Positions 44,118 to 52,810 of a DNA stretch of 64,000 nt are shown one piece after another. The stretch covers positions 806,001 through 870,000 of the forward strand of contig NZ_BAAADE010000001.1 in assembly GCF_039522165.1 (NCBI RefSeq), read 5' to 3'. How positions within the stretch are numbered: the stretch's first letter is position 1; each line of letters starts with the position of its first letter. This DNA comes from Paenochrobactrum glaciei. GTDB taxonomy: Bacteria > Pseudomonadota > Alphaproteobacteria > Rhizobiales > Rhizobiaceae. The translations under genes and the position numbers were made by a program. The notes under the pieces are model-generated. The model did not search any database. It saw only the letters and a list, made by a program, of their open reading frames with translations, and was not told the origin of the DNA.

Positions 44118-45188
44118 ATGATCCAGTCACCAGCACATGACGTTCTCAGTTCGCTTGACCAGCGTTCGCGCGAAATCTTTCGCCGGATTGTCGAAAGCTA
44201 TCTGAATGACGGCGATCCGGTCGGCTCCCGCAATCTGGCGCGTATTCTGCCGCAAGCCTTGTCACCCGCCACCATCCGCAATGTGATGAGCGATCTGGAA
44301 CACTTAGGGCTGATTTACTCGCCGCATATTTCGGCAGGCCGTATGCCGACACAAATCGGCTTGCGTTTTTTTGTCGATGCCTTTCTTGAAATCGGCGATC
44401 TGCCACCCGATGAGCGCTCCAGCATTGAAGCGCAGGTGCGTGCTGCCGGACAAACCCATTCGGTTGAAAATATCCTGACGGAAGCAAGTCAGGTACTGTC
44501 CGGCCTCTCCAGAGGTGCGGGTCTGGTGCTGGCCACCAAGGCAGAAGGCGCGCTGAAACATATTGAATTTGTGCGCCTTGAACCAACGCGCGCTTTAGCT
44601 GTGCTTGTGATGCAAAATGGTGATGTGGAAAACCGCGTGCTGGAACTGCCGCCCGGTGTGAGCGCGTCACAACTCATTGAAGCCTCCAATTTTCTCAATG
44701 CCCATATTCATGGCCGCACCCTCACCGAAGCACGCAATGAATTGGAAAAGCTTAAAAACGAAACCCGCGAGGCACTCGACAGCCTGTCGCAAAGCCTTGT
44801 TGCCCAAGGGCTTGCCATTTGGGGTGGCAGCGGCTCCGACCAGCCTGCCCGCCTGATCGTGCGTGGCCGCTCCAACTTGCTTGAAAATATCAGCGCTCAG
44901 GATGATCTGGAGCGCTTGCGCCATCTTTTTGATGATCTGGAAACCAAAGACGGCATGATCCAATTGCTTGATCTGGCCGAAGCCGGATCAGGGGTGCGAA
45001 TTTTCATCGGCTCGGAAAACAAGCTTTTCTCGCTTTCCGGTTCCTCGCTTGTTGTGGCGCCTTACCGCGACGGCGAACAACGCGTGGTCGGTGCGCTTGG
45101 CGTCATTGGCCCGACAAGGCTTAATTATGCCCGTATCGTCCCCATGGTCGATTATACGGCGCAAATTGTCTCACGATTGCTGCGATAA
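44118..45188 (+). CDS. hrcA: Heat-inducible transcription repressor
   Basis: Represses chaperone operons (usually groESL in this group) by binding CIRCE; 356 residues. N-terminal winged helix with IVESYLNDGDPVGSRNLAR and LSPATIRNVMSDLEHLGLI, GAF-like middle, and the C-terminal IGPTRLNYARIVPMVDYTA. 131 bases before grpE. Confidence 0.95.
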   Translation: MIQSPAHDVLSSLDQRSREIFRRIVESYLNDGDPVGSRNLARILPQALSPATIRNVMSDLEHLGLIYSPHISAGRMPTQIGLRFFVDAFLEIGDLPPDERSSIEAQVRAAGQTHSVENILTEASQVLSGLSRGAGLVLATKAEGALKHIEFVRLEPTRALAVLVMQNGDVENRVLELPPGVSASQLIEASNFLNAHIHGRTLTEARNELEKLKNETREALDSLSQSLVAQGLAIWGGSGSDQPARLIVRGRSNLLENISAQDDLERLRHLFDDLETKDGMIQLLDLAEAGSGVRIFIGSENKLFSLSGSSLVVAPYRDGEQRVVGALGVIGPTRLNYARIVPMVDYTAQIVSRLLR

Positions 45189-45319
45189 CCATGACGAAAA
45201 CCATGAGGGCATTGCAATTATAACTGTCAGAATGCACAAGGTATGCACATTAAGCCTTGATTTTCATGCGCTGACACTCGATATCCGCCACAAACACTTA
45301 TTCAAGACGGAAGAACATC

Positions 45320-45985
45320 ATGACTGAAGAAAAGAAAAACCCTGAAACAGCCGATCTTGACAAGCGCGACCTGAACAATCCCCGTGACCGGGATGCGCTG
45401 AAAAAAGCGGCTGATGATTTTTTGAAGTCCCGCAAGGCGGAAGCAATGGAAGAAGTGGCTGACGAAGAGGAAATTAATCCTTTTGCGCATCTGGTGGACG
45501 AAAATGCAGCGCTGAAAGACCAGCTGTTGCGTCTGGCAGCCGATATGGAAAATCTGCGCAAGCGTACATTGCGCGATGTCGCTGATGCCAAAACCTATGC
45601 GGTGACCAACTTTGCCCGCGACATGCTGGGCGTTTCCGACAATCTGCGCCGTGCGCTGGATGCCATTCCGGCAGAATCACTCGTTGAAGACAGCGGCCTT
45701 AAAGGCTTAGCCGACGGCGTTGATCTGACCGAACGCTCCATGTTGCAGGCCTTGGAACGCCACGGCGTGACCAAGCTTGATCCGGAAGGCCAGAAGTTTG
45801 ACCCGAATTTCCATCAGGCAATGTTTGAAGTGCCAAACCCTGATGTGCCAAACAACACCGTTGTGCAGGTTGTTCAGACCGGTTACGCCATTGGCGACCG
45901 CGTGCTTCGCCCTGCTCTGGTGGGTGTATCCAAAGGTGGCGCAGCACGCGCTCCTGAAGCAGATGATCAGGCAAAAGACGCCTAA
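45320..45985 (+). CDS. grpE: Nucleotide exchange factor for DnaK
   Basis: Co-chaperone of 221 residues with an acidic N-terminus, a long coiled coil (about 60-120, LKDQLLRLAADMENLRKRT) and the beta domain ending in FDPNFHQAMFEVPNPDVPNNTVVQVVQTGYAIGDRVLRPALV (given here only as landmark strings FDPNFHQAMFE and GYAIGDRVLRPA). Normal family length. Paired with hrcA. Confidence 0.95.
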   Translation: MTEEKKNPETADLDKRDLNNPRDRDALKKAADDFLKSRKAEAMEEVADEEEINPFAHLVDENAALKDQLLRLAADMENLRKRTLRDVADAKTYAVTNFARDMLGVSDNLRRALDAIPAESLVEDSGLKGLADGVDLTERSMLQALERHGVTKLDPEGQKFDPNFHQAMFEVPNPDVPNNTVVQVVQTGYAIGDRVLRPALVGVSKGGAARAPEADDQAKDA

Positions 45986-46027
45986 ATTCTGCTAAAAGAC
46001 TAAACCTACATTCAATCCTTATAATTT

Positions 46028-46056
46028 CGGGGGCGCAAAAAACATTTGCGCCCCCG
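46028..46056 (+). other. GC-rich hairpin after grpE
   Basis: CGGGGGCGCAAA / TTTGCGCCCCCG, 12-bp perfect stem with a 5-base loop. No U-run follows, so it may be an mRNA end or a Rho-linked terminator. Confidence 0.5.
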
Positions 46057-46107
46057 CTCAGTCTCAATACACTCCCTGATAAGAGTGGCGTTGCGGGGAG
46101 CGTCTTA

Positions 46108-46767
46108 GTGACCATACTGACTTTTTTGAACTATGCCGGCGTTTTCGTTTTTGCGGCGACCGGCGCTTTAGCTGCATCCAGACGTCAATTGGATATTGTC
46201 GGCTTTATCTTTCTGGCCAATGTTACCGGTATCGGCGGCGGCACCATTCGTGATCTCATCCTTGGTGATGATCCGGTTTTCTGGGTCAGAGAGCCGCTCT
46301 ATCTGGTCACCGGCACGGCTGCTGCCATTCTCGTTTACTTCACCGCCCATCTGGTTGAATCCCGTTATCGTGTGCTGTTGTGGCTCGACGCTTTAGGGCT
46401 GTCCTTCTACAGCGCCATGGGTGCCGCCAAAGGGCTTGATCTGGGCTCCGATCCGATGGTTGCCGTTGTCACCGGAATTTTCACCGCCACCCTTGGCGGT
46501 GTCTTGCGCGATATTATCGCCGGTGAACCATCTGTTCTGCTCAAACGCGAAATTTATGTCACCGCTGCTCTTGCCGGTGCCTGCGTTTATGTAGCGATGC
46601 ATCTGGCACAAATTGATATGATGATTGCCGTCATTTGCGGCAGTCTGGCAGCCTTTATTGTGCGTGGCGGCGCGTTGATCCGCGGCTGGAAACTGCCAGT
46701 CTACAAGCCACAACCAGGACGCACCGAGGCTGAGCTGAAACGAGACGGCGTTATCCGCGAAGATTAA
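46108..46767 (+). CDS. TRIC-type cation channel family protein (UPF0126)
   Basis: 219-residue inner membrane protein with about seven spans, built of two repeats each with a glycine-rich hinge (GIGGGTIRDL and TLGGVLRDI). Prokaryotic TRIC proteins form trimeric potassium/monovalent cation channels. GTG start at 46108 with GGGGAG upstream. A strong terminator follows. Confidence 0.87.
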   Translation: MTILTFLNYAGVFVFAATGALAASRRQLDIVGFIFLANVTGIGGGTIRDLILGDDPVFWVREPLYLVTGTAAAILVYFTAHLVESRYRVLLWLDALGLSFYSAMGAAKGLDLGSDPMVAVVTGIFTATLGGVLRDIIAGEPSVLLKREIYVTAALAGACVYVAMHLAQIDMMIAVICGSLAAFIVRGGALIRGWKLPVYKPQPGRTEAELKRDGVIRED

Positions 46768-46783
46768 TCAAAAATAAGCGCAT

Positions 46784-46825
46784 AAAAAAACGGCTGATAT
46801 TAGCAACAATATCAGCCGTTTTTTT
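46784..46825. terminator. Bidirectional terminator between the TRIC gene and the kinase gene
   Basis: 18-bp perfect stem centred on CGGCTGATATT / AATATCAGCCG with A7 before and T7 after, loop AGCAAC. Confidence 0.93.
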
Positions 46826-46843
46826 GTGATTTAAGACAAATAA

Positions 46844-47836
46844 TTAAAGCAGTCCGGCATTTTTAGCGGCACCTGATAAGCTACCCTGCGAACGCGGCCC
46901 CATCTGCTGCACGATAATACCGGCAGCCAACGCACCGAGACGCGCACTGTCTTCCAGCGAGCGACCATTGGTATAACCAAAGAGGAAACCAGCCGCGAAC
47001 AAATCACCAGCACCGGTTGTGTCCACCAGCTCGGAGATTTCAATAGCCGGAACGCTCACGCGCTCGTTTTTACGAACAACTACCGCGCCTTTTTCCGAAC
47101 GGGTCACGATTGCAAGTTTGCAATCATTGGCAAGTGCCTGCACGGCTGTGTCAAAATCATCGGTCTGATAAAGTGATTTTGCCTCTTCCTCATTGGAGAA
47201 AACAATATCGACCGTACCAGAGCGCATCAGTTCCAGAAACTCGTCACGATAACGGTCAACACAGAACGGGTCAGACAAAGTCATTGCCATTTCATGGCCG
47301 TGATCATGGGCAACTTTTGCCGCCAGACGAATGGCTTCCTTGGCGCGTGGCGGGTCCCACAAATAGCCTTCAAAATAGGTGACTTTTGAATCTGCCACTT
47401 TTGACGCTTCAATATCTTCAGGCCCCAGCTCAACGCAGGCACCAAGATAAGTGTTCATCGAACGCTCACCATCCGGCGTCACAAAGACCATGCAACGTGC
47501 AGTCGGGATCTGGTTTTCCAACGGGCGCGTGTCAAAAGCCACACCTTGTGCGCGGATGTCATGCGCAAAGACGCCGCCCAGACTATCATTGGCCACTTTA
47601 CCGAAATAAGCTGCACGACCGCCCAGATTAGCGATACCAGCAGCCGTATTACCGGCACTGCCGCCGGACATTTCAACCGCCGGTCCCATGCGGCTATATA
47701 AAAGCTCCGCACGCGAACTATCAATTAAGTTCATCGCGCCTTTGATAATGCCGTTGGAGACCAAAAATTCATCATCAGAACGCGCAATAATGTCGACGAT
47801 CGCGTTACCGATACAAAGAACGTCATATGTAGCCAT
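46844..47836 (-). CDS. PfkB-family sugar kinase, adenosine kinase-like
   Basis: 330 residues from MATYDVLCIGNAIVD (47836); the ORF opens 12 codons earlier. Signature 1 GGSAGNTAAGIANLGG and signature 2 DTTGAGDLFAAGFLFG with catalytic Asp. Closest in form to the rhizobial proteins annotated adenosine kinase; the true substrate (adenosine or another nucleoside/sugar) cannot be read from sequence. Single gene with its own terminator. Confidence 0.85.
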   Translation of the reverse strand: MATYDVLCIGNAIVDIIARSDDEFLVSNGIIKGAMNLIDSSRAELLYSRMGPAVEMSGGSAGNTAAGIANLGGRAAYFGKVANDSLGGVFAHDIRAQGVAFDTRPLENQIPTARCMVFVTPDGERSMNTYLGACVELGPEDIEASKVADSKVTYFEGYLWDPPRAKEAIRLAAKVAHDHGHEMAMTLSDPFCVDRYRDEFLELMRSGTVDIVFSNEEEAKSLYQTDDFDTAVQALANDCKLAIVTRSEKGAVVVRKNERVSVPAIEISELVDTTGAGDLFAAGFLFGYTNGRSLEDSARLGALAAGIIVQQMGPRSQGSLSGAAKNAGLL

Positions 47837-48104
47837 AAGATAATCCAGAAGGCTCCCGTTGTTATGTATCAAGCAGATTCCTGCGGTGATTTATGCGATG
47901 ACTTAGCCCTTTGGCGTGATAATAGCCACCCTGTAAACTAAGAGCACATAAATTATCTGTGAGAAGCACGGCGCAAGCCGCGCCCTGCCCCAACCATATC
48001 TGTGTCATGTCACAACCTTACCCGAAACTTGCTCTCCCCCTTGTGAGACGAAAGTCTACCACCTATCTTTAAGCCCGCAGACCTCATCTATAACTGGAGT
48101 TTTT

Positions 48105-48830
48105 ATGGTCTTATCGGCTGCCTTAACCGCCTTGCAACGCCTGTTTAGTACAGAATATCGCGCTGTATTCTGGAAAGTGCTGGGGCTTACCATTTTATTA
48201 TTAATGGGCGCATGGGCAGCACTCAGACAAGTGTTTTTCACATTTGCATGGCCGTGGCTGGAAACACTTCTGCCTGGTCTTCCGGCATGGACAGGCTGGC
48301 TGGGGCTGGTGGCTGCCATCATTGCAGGCATGGGGCTTGCACTGGTGCTCGCCCTGCTGATTGCGCCAGTAACCGCACTGATTGCCGGTCTTTTTCTTGA
48401 TGATATTGCCGAAATCGTCGAGCGGGAAGATTATCCTGATGAACCGGTGGGCACCGAACTGCCTATCGGGCGCGCCATGATCGTATCGCTCAAATTCTTA
48501 ATTATTGTCATTGCCGGTAATATTCTGGCGCTGATGCTGCTGTTGGTGCCCGGTGTCAACCTGATCGCCTTCTTTATCATCAACGGCTATTTGCTGGGGC
48601 GCGAATTCTTCGAATTTGCCGCCATGCGCTATCACCCGGAACAAGAGGCCAAGGCCTTACGCTCGCGCTATAGCGGCACGATCTTCTTGGGCGGGCTCAT
48701 CATTGCATGTTTTCTGGCAGTGCCGCTTCTCAGCCTGCTGACACCGCTTTTTGCTGCCACGATGATGGTGCATCTGCATAAAGCGATCATGCGTCAGGAG
48801 AAAAACCTTATCCCAGTTTTTCAGGGATAG
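48105..48830 (+). CDS. EI24 domain (CysZ-like) membrane protein
   Basis: 241 residues with four or more hydrophobic segments (about 22-45, 62-95, 125-160, 190-220) and the EI24 landmark NGYLLGREFFEFAAMR. CysZ is a sulfate channel, but rhizobial EI24 proteins are not shown to do this; the sulfur genes are elsewhere in the window. Its 3' end overlaps the end of convergent nth by 23 bases. Confidence 0.75.
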   Translation: MVLSAALTALQRLFSTEYRAVFWKVLGLTILLLMGAWAALRQVFFTFAWPWLETLLPGLPAWTGWLGLVAAIIAGMGLALVLALLIAPVTALIAGLFLDDIAEIVEREDYPDEPVGTELPIGRAMIVSLKFLIIVIAGNILALMLLLVPGVNLIAFFIINGYLLGREFFEFAAMRYHPEQEAKALRSRYSGTIFLGGLIIACFLAVPLLSLLTPLFAATMMVHLHKAIMRQEKNLIPVFQG

Positions 48831-49566
48831 TGGTCAGGGGTGCGGGTATGGCATTAGTTTTCGACGCCGATTTACAAATATCCGCAATCACACAGAGCTG
48901 ACATTCAGGCTTGCGCGCCTTACAGGTATAACGCCCGAATAAGATCAGCCAATGATGGGCATGCTGCATAAATTCTTCAGGAATAATCCGCAGTAAAATT
49001 GCTTCCACCGCATCGGGCGTTTTGGCCGGAGCCAGACCAATCCGCGTACCAATGCGCAAAATATGCGTATCCACCGCCATGGTTGGCTGGCCGAAAGACA
49101 TGTTTAAAACCACATTGGCGGTTTTACGCCCGACCCCCGGCAGCGTCATCAGGTCTTCACGATTACCCGGCACTTCACTGCCAAAATCGCGGATCAAAGC
49201 CTCACAAAGCAGAATGACATTTTTAGCTTTATTGCGCCAAAGACCGATGGTTTTGATATATTCGCCCACCGTTTCTTCACCCAGTGCCAGCATTTTCGCC
49301 GGTGTGTCAGCAATAGCAAATAATGCGCGTGTCGCTTTATTAACGCCTGCATCGGTTGCCTGTGCTGATAAAACCACCGCCACCAGCAATGTAAACACAT
49401 TCACATGTTCCAGCTCGCCCTTTGGCTCAGGCCGCTGAATGCTGAAACGACGGAATATTTCATGCACCTCATCGCGCGTATAAAGCGTACCGGCAAGGCG
49501 GCGGGCTTTACGCTTTGGTGCAGTTGTCGTGTCTGTAGCGGATGTTTTTACTTTAGGCTGTTCCAT
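48808..49566 (-). CDS. nth: Endonuclease III
   Basis: Base excision repair glycosylase/AP lyase for oxidised pyrimidines; 252 residues from MEQPKVKTSA (49566), with a basic N-terminal extension. Helix-hairpin-helix LPGVGRKTANVVL with catalytic Lys, then VDTHILRIGTR with catalytic Asp. The 4Fe-4S motif is CKARKPECQLCVIADIC. The ORF is open 47 codons upstream but that part lacks similarity. Confidence 0.95.
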   Translation of the reverse strand: MEQPKVKTSATDTTTAPKRKARRLAGTLYTRDEVHEIFRRFSIQRPEPKGELEHVNVFTLLVAVVLSAQATDAGVNKATRALFAIADTPAKMLALGEETVGEYIKTIGLWRNKAKNVILLCEALIRDFGSEVPGNREDLMTLPGVGRKTANVVLNMSFGQPTMAVDTHILRIGTRIGLAPAKTPDAVEAILLRIIPEEFMQHAHHWLILFGRYTCKARKPECQLCVIADICKSASKTNAIPAPLTTIPEKLG

Positions 49567-49635
49567 ATCCACTCTATAATCACTATTATGGTGACATAAC
49601 AGTCGTAAGCTTGACGCAGCCAGCAACAGGTTATC

Positions 49636-50142
49636 ATGGTTGATTATCATCCCGACGGTGCGCAGCCTGATCAATATGACAGGCCGATTTTTCAGGCACT
49701 TCTCCAACCCTATCGCTCGCTCGGGCGCAAAGGGTTTATCGTGTTGATGTCAGCGCTGATTGCCTGCTGGCTTTCGATAAGCTTCGCCTTTTTCTCACTG
49801 GGTGCCTGGCCGATCTTCGGCTTTTTCGGGCTTGATATTGCTCTGATCTATTGGGCTTTCCGCGTCAATTACCGTGCAGCGCAAGCACGCGAAGAAATAT
49901 CTGTTTCCAAAGCCGCCCTGCATATCCGCCAGATTGCCGCTTCAGGGCGCGTGCAAAATCATCAGTTCAATCCGTTCTGGACGAAGTTTCATGTCGATCG
50001 TCGCCCCGACATCGGCATCACCGCCATGAATATTGAAAGCCGTGGCCAGATTTTAAAAATAGGCAGCTTTCTTAATCCTGATGATCGTGAAAGCTTTGCC
50101 AGTGCTTTTTCATCAGCTTTGCGTGAAGCCAAAAGCAGCTGA
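49636..50142 (+). CDS. DUF2244 membrane protein
   Basis: 168 residues with two membrane spans (about 35-55 and 58-75), then a cytosolic domain with FNPFWTKFHVDRR and GSFLNPDDRESFASAF. DUF2244 is common in alphaproteobacteria; function unknown. Divergent from nth. Confidence 0.82.
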   Translation: MVDYHPDGAQPDQYDRPIFQALLQPYRSLGRKGFIVLMSALIACWLSISFAFFSLGAWPIFGFFGLDIALIYWAFRVNYRAAQAREEISVSKAALHIRQIAASGRVQNHQFNPFWTKFHVDRRPDIGITAMNIESRGQILKIGSFLNPDDRESFASAFSSALREAKSS

Positions 50143-50199
50143 GTTTTTCCACATCTGCCACTCAGCTTAAGCATTTATATCAGGCTTACATAAGCGCCC

Positions 50200-50228
50200 C
50201 TTGAAGTCAGTAATCGCAAAAGCCATAT
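50200..50228 (+). promoter_or_regulatory. RpoH-type heat-shock promoter before hsp20
   Basis: CTTGAA at 50200-50205 and CCATAT at 50223-50228, spacer 17, resembling the sigma-32 consensus of alphaproteobacteria. Start of transcription would be near 50236, leaving a leader of about 65 bases. Confidence 0.5.
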
Positions 50229-50235
50229 TACTACA

Positions 50236-50301
50236 AATGCTGAAGATGCCGGATTCGGGTCTTCACAACACCATACGGTCGCTTTGATAAGGACTGACAA
50301 G
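50236..50301 (+). promoter_or_regulatory. ROSE-like RNA thermometer in the hsp20 leader
   Basis: Two hairpins fit in the leader. The first, 50241-50265, pairs TGAAGA with TCTTCA and inside CCG with CGG. The second, 50276-50296, pairs CGGTCGCT with AAGGACTG; the latter contains the AAGGA ribosome site. It includes the U-Y-G-C-U string and a G-G opposition at the Shine-Dalgarno, the hallmark of ROSE thermometers of rhizobial small heat shock genes. Prediction from pairing by eye. Confidence 0.55.
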
Positions 50302-50724
50302 ATGACACGGCTAACACCATTTTCGAGCCCTTTACTGCTCGGTTTTGATACGATGGAAAAGACACTGGAACGCCTGACCAAATCCGGTGAAGGCTACCCG
50401 CCTTATAATATCGAGCGTTTGCGCCATGAAAGCGGCTCTGAGCGTTTGCGTATTTCTCTGGCAGTTGCAGGCTTTTCCAGCGAAGATCTCGACGTCACCA
50501 CAGAAGATAACCAGCTGGTTATCCGCGGCCGTCAGAGTGATGATACAGAGCGTGAATTTCTACATCGCGGCATCGCGGCCCGCCAGTTTCAGCGCATGTT
50601 TGTGCTGGCAGACGGTATGCGGGTTATTGGCTGCGAATTGAAAAACGGCCTTCTGTCCATCGATCTCGACAGGCCAGAGCCTGAACGCCTGATCAAACGT
50701 ATTAATATTTCCGTCAAGGAATAA
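50302..50724 (+). CDS. Small heat shock protein, Hsp20 family
   Basis: ATP-independent holdase chaperone of 140 residues, start MTRLTPFSSP at 50302 with AAGGA 8 bases before. Alpha-crystallin domain: YNIERLRHE, LRISLAVAGFSSEDLDVTTEDNQLVIRG region and GIAARQFQRMFVLADGM; C-terminal RINISVKE with an I-x-I/V-like end. Followed by its constant alphaproteobacterial partner DUF1150. Heat induction is suggested by promoter and leader. Confidence 0.92.
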   Translation: MTRLTPFSSPLLLGFDTMEKTLERLTKSGEGYPPYNIERLRHESGSERLRISLAVAGFSSEDLDVTTEDNQLVIRGRQSDDTEREFLHRGIAARQFQRMFVLADGMRVIGCELKNGLLSIDLDRPEPERLIKRINISVKE

Positions 50725-50800
50725 GAGATTAAGAGCGTATCACGCTCTAGGTTCAATGACGGGGCTTACTTTCAAAGCCCGTCAGCTGGAGGTAATGATT

Positions 50801-51052
50801 ATGAACCATCCAAAACCAATTTTAACTGAAACAGAATTTGCCAATCTTGGCGCTGGCGAAATCGGCTATGTACGCAAAATGCGCTCGGATGATCTGAGCC
50901 GCAATTTCCCCTCACTCCCGCCACTTGCTCCTAATATGGAGTTCTGGGCACTGTTTGGCGCCAGCGGCGAGCCGATCATCCTGTCTGATGTGCGTGCCAA
51001 TGCATTAGCAGGCGCGTGGGATCACGAGCTGCGCACGGTTATGCTGCAATAA
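50801..51052 (+). CDS. DUF1150 protein
   Basis: 83 residues starting MNHPKPILTE; the ATG at 50801 has GGAGG at 8 bases, better than the ATG at 50795. Landmark GEIGYVRKMRSDDL and FALFGASGEPI-like region (WALFGASGEPI), then ANALAGAWDHEL. Almost always follows an Hsp20 gene in Rhizobiales; function unknown. Between the two genes lies the short palindrome AGAGCG...CGCTCT (50732-50748). Confidence 0.87.
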   Translation: MNHPKPILTETEFANLGAGEIGYVRKMRSDDLSRNFPSLPPLAPNMEFWALFGASGEPIILSDVRANALAGAWDHELRTVMLQ

Positions 51053-51081
51053 TCAGATTGAGCAAAAGCAACTTAAAATGA

Positions 51082-51114
51082 AAAGGCTGCGTCGCAAAAC
51101 ACGACGCAGCCTTT
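51082..51114. terminator. Terminator between DUF1150 gene and ptsN
   Basis: 13-bp perfect stem AAAGGCTGCGTCG / CGACGCAGCCTTT, then TATTATTTC; serves both convergent genes. Confidence 0.88.
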
Positions 51115-51128
51115 ATTATTTCAATAAT

Positions 51129-51593
51129 TTAAGCCGCATTCGACGCCGGATGCGTCGTTAAAAATGAATATAAAATCTGCACATCATGGGTGCCGCGCAG
51201 TTTTGCCACCACATCGGCATCACGCAGCAATCTGGCAATGCGTGAGAGGGCTTTAAGATGATCCGCACCGGCATTTTCAGGCGCGAGCAGCAAGAAGACA
51301 AGATCAACGGGCTGATCGTCCAATGCTTCAAAATCAACCGGTGTTTCGAGACGGGCGAATACGCCGGCAATTTTCGAAATACCTGTCAGCTTGCCGTGCG
51401 GAATGGCGATACCATTACCCACGCCGGTGGAGCCAAGACGCTCACGCTGCAGAATCGTTTCAAAAATTTCTCTCTCGGGGAGACCGGTCAGTTCTGCAGC
51501 CTTTTCAGACAAAATCTGTAAAAGCTGTTTTTTGGAGCTGGCCTTCAACGCAGGGATAATCGCCCCCGGCTGAATCAGATCGCTGAGATCCAT
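51129..51593 (-). CDS. ptsN: Nitrogen-regulatory PTS enzyme IIA
   Basis: EIIA-Ntr of the regulatory phosphotransfer chain; 154 residues from MDLSDLIQPG (51593), preferred over the ATG three codons earlier for ribosome site spacing. The phosphorylated His lies in GIAIPHGK, and LLLAPENAGADHL is family-like. Follows hpf, as in the classic rpoN-hpf-ptsN cluster, but rpoN itself is missing. Confidence 0.93.
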   Translation of the reverse strand: MDLSDLIQPGAIIPALKASSKKQLLQILSEKAAELTGLPEREIFETILQRERLGSTGVGNGIAIPHGKLTGISKIAGVFARLETPVDFEALDDQPVDLVFLLLAPENAGADHLKALSRIARLLRDADVVAKLRGTHDVQILYSFLTTHPASNAA

Positions 51594-51684
51594 TCTCTCC
51601 ATTCCTTCTTCAAGCGGGCTTCCTTGCCCAGAAGAGATACGTGCAGCCTTTCAAAAACAGGCTGCACGCAACTCCACGATTGAA

Positions 51685-52275
51685 TCAGGCTTTCGGCATA
51701 TTCTGGCGGGTTACCGTTGACGGATCAACCCAGCCGATATTGCCGTCAGCCCGACGGTAAACAATGTTAACTTCGTCATTGCCCGCATTGCGGAAGACCA
51801 GCACCGGATGTTCGGTGAGATCCAGCTCCACAACCGCAGAGGCAACACTCATAGTCCTCAAGGTAACCGAAGATTCCGCGACAATTGTCGGTGCGTAATC
51901 TGCGGGCAGCTCTTCTTCTTCCTCAAGAAGCGGAGCCATAACACGATAAGCGATATCAGCATAGCCCGTGTTTGTAGCAGCCTGCCGAGATTTAAGACGT
52001 CGCTTATAGCGTCTTAAACGTGTTTCTATTTTTTCTGCGGCAATATCAAAAGCCAGTTGCGGATCTTGTGCCTCGCCCGTGCTTTGCAAAGTTGCACCGC
52101 TATCCAGATGCAACATGCAATCAGCTGCAAAACGCGAGCCTGACTTCGTTACAGTAACTTGCCCTGCAAATCCATGTTCAAAATATTTACTGACGGCTTC
52201 GGTCACCCGATCATTAATGCGGGTCCGGAACGCATCGCCTACGTCCATGTGCTTACCCGATACACGCAGAGTCAT
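51685..52275 (-). CDS. hpf: Ribosome hibernation promoting factor, long form
   Basis: Dimerises and silences 70S ribosomes in stationary phase; 196 residues from MTLRVSGKHM (52275), with GAGG nine bases upstream. N-terminal ribosome-binding domain to about 105 (RIND-type start, then IETRLRRYKRRLKSR), linker, and C-terminal dimerisation domain with HPVLVFRNAGNDEVNIVYRR. Stands at the head of hpf-ptsN. Confidence 0.94.
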   Translation of the reverse strand: MTLRVSGKHMDVGDAFRTRINDRVTEAVSKYFEHGFAGQVTVTKSGSRFAADCMLHLDSGATLQSTGEAQDPQLAFDIAAEKIETRLRRYKRRLKSRQAATNTGYADIAYRVMAPLLEEEEELPADYAPTIVAESSVTLRTMSVASAVVELDLTEHPVLVFRNAGNDEVNIVYRRADGNIGWVDPSTVTRQNMPKA

Positions 52276-52763
52276 ATAGCAATACCTCATATGTGTTCAT
52301 CTTACGACTCAATCTAACCACATGGAATGCAAAGCGCCAAGCGATCAGATGTTAAACTTTACACAAATATGAACTATTTGATCCTGTTCGATGAAAAGAG
52401 CTCACAAAAACAAAAGCGCGTCTTAAATACTCTATCCGGCAGAAGCAATTATTTTATAATAAAACTGCTTACAAAATCCGCTTCTCTCAAAACAACCAAC
52501 AACGTTTCACCGAAATAAAGCTATTGAATGATTGTTTTTACTTTGCCATGAATCAATATCCTATGATGCCGTTAACTACTTTATTTTTCAACTGGTTTAT
52601 TATTGGGGCCACCAGTTGTAACCAAGCGAGTTATTTATGAATGCTGGGCTCTCATGTCAACCGGCATCACTTCATCTCAGGCTAAAATGTAATAATTGTT
52701 GAACGAAAACACTACGTAACAAGGTACAAAAATACAAACGAACGCTCTGATTTTAAAACAGAA
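52276..52763. other. Non-coding stretch at the usual rpoN position
   Basis: About 490 AT-rich bases between hpf and the lptB terminator. No ORF on either strand has family features. I looked on the minus strand for the RpoN C-terminal box (ARRTVAKYR) and for its Q-rich start and found neither. Promoters for hpf should lie near 52290-52400, but I cannot fix one. Confidence 0.6.
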
Positions 52764-52787
52764 ACGGGCCGGAAAAATCCGACCCGT
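52764..52787 (-). terminator. Terminator after lptB
   Basis: ACGGGCCGGA / TCCGACCCGT, 10-bp stem with one mismatch, ATTTTT-side loop, then TTTCTGTTTT on the minus strand. It ends the lptC-lptA-lptB transcripts 24 bases after lptB. Confidence 0.7.
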
Positions 52788-52810
52788 CAAAAACGACAAG
52801 CAAATCACTT

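Noticed and set aside
46028..46056. Hairpin after grpE as an intrinsic terminator
   Set aside because: The stem is strong but no U-run follows on the plus strand, so I list it only as a hairpin.
52327..52518. 63-codon open frame in the rpoN gap
   Set aside because: No good ribosome site, Lys/Ser/Asn-rich composition expected from AT-rich DNA, and no similarity I can see; the region is better called non-coding.
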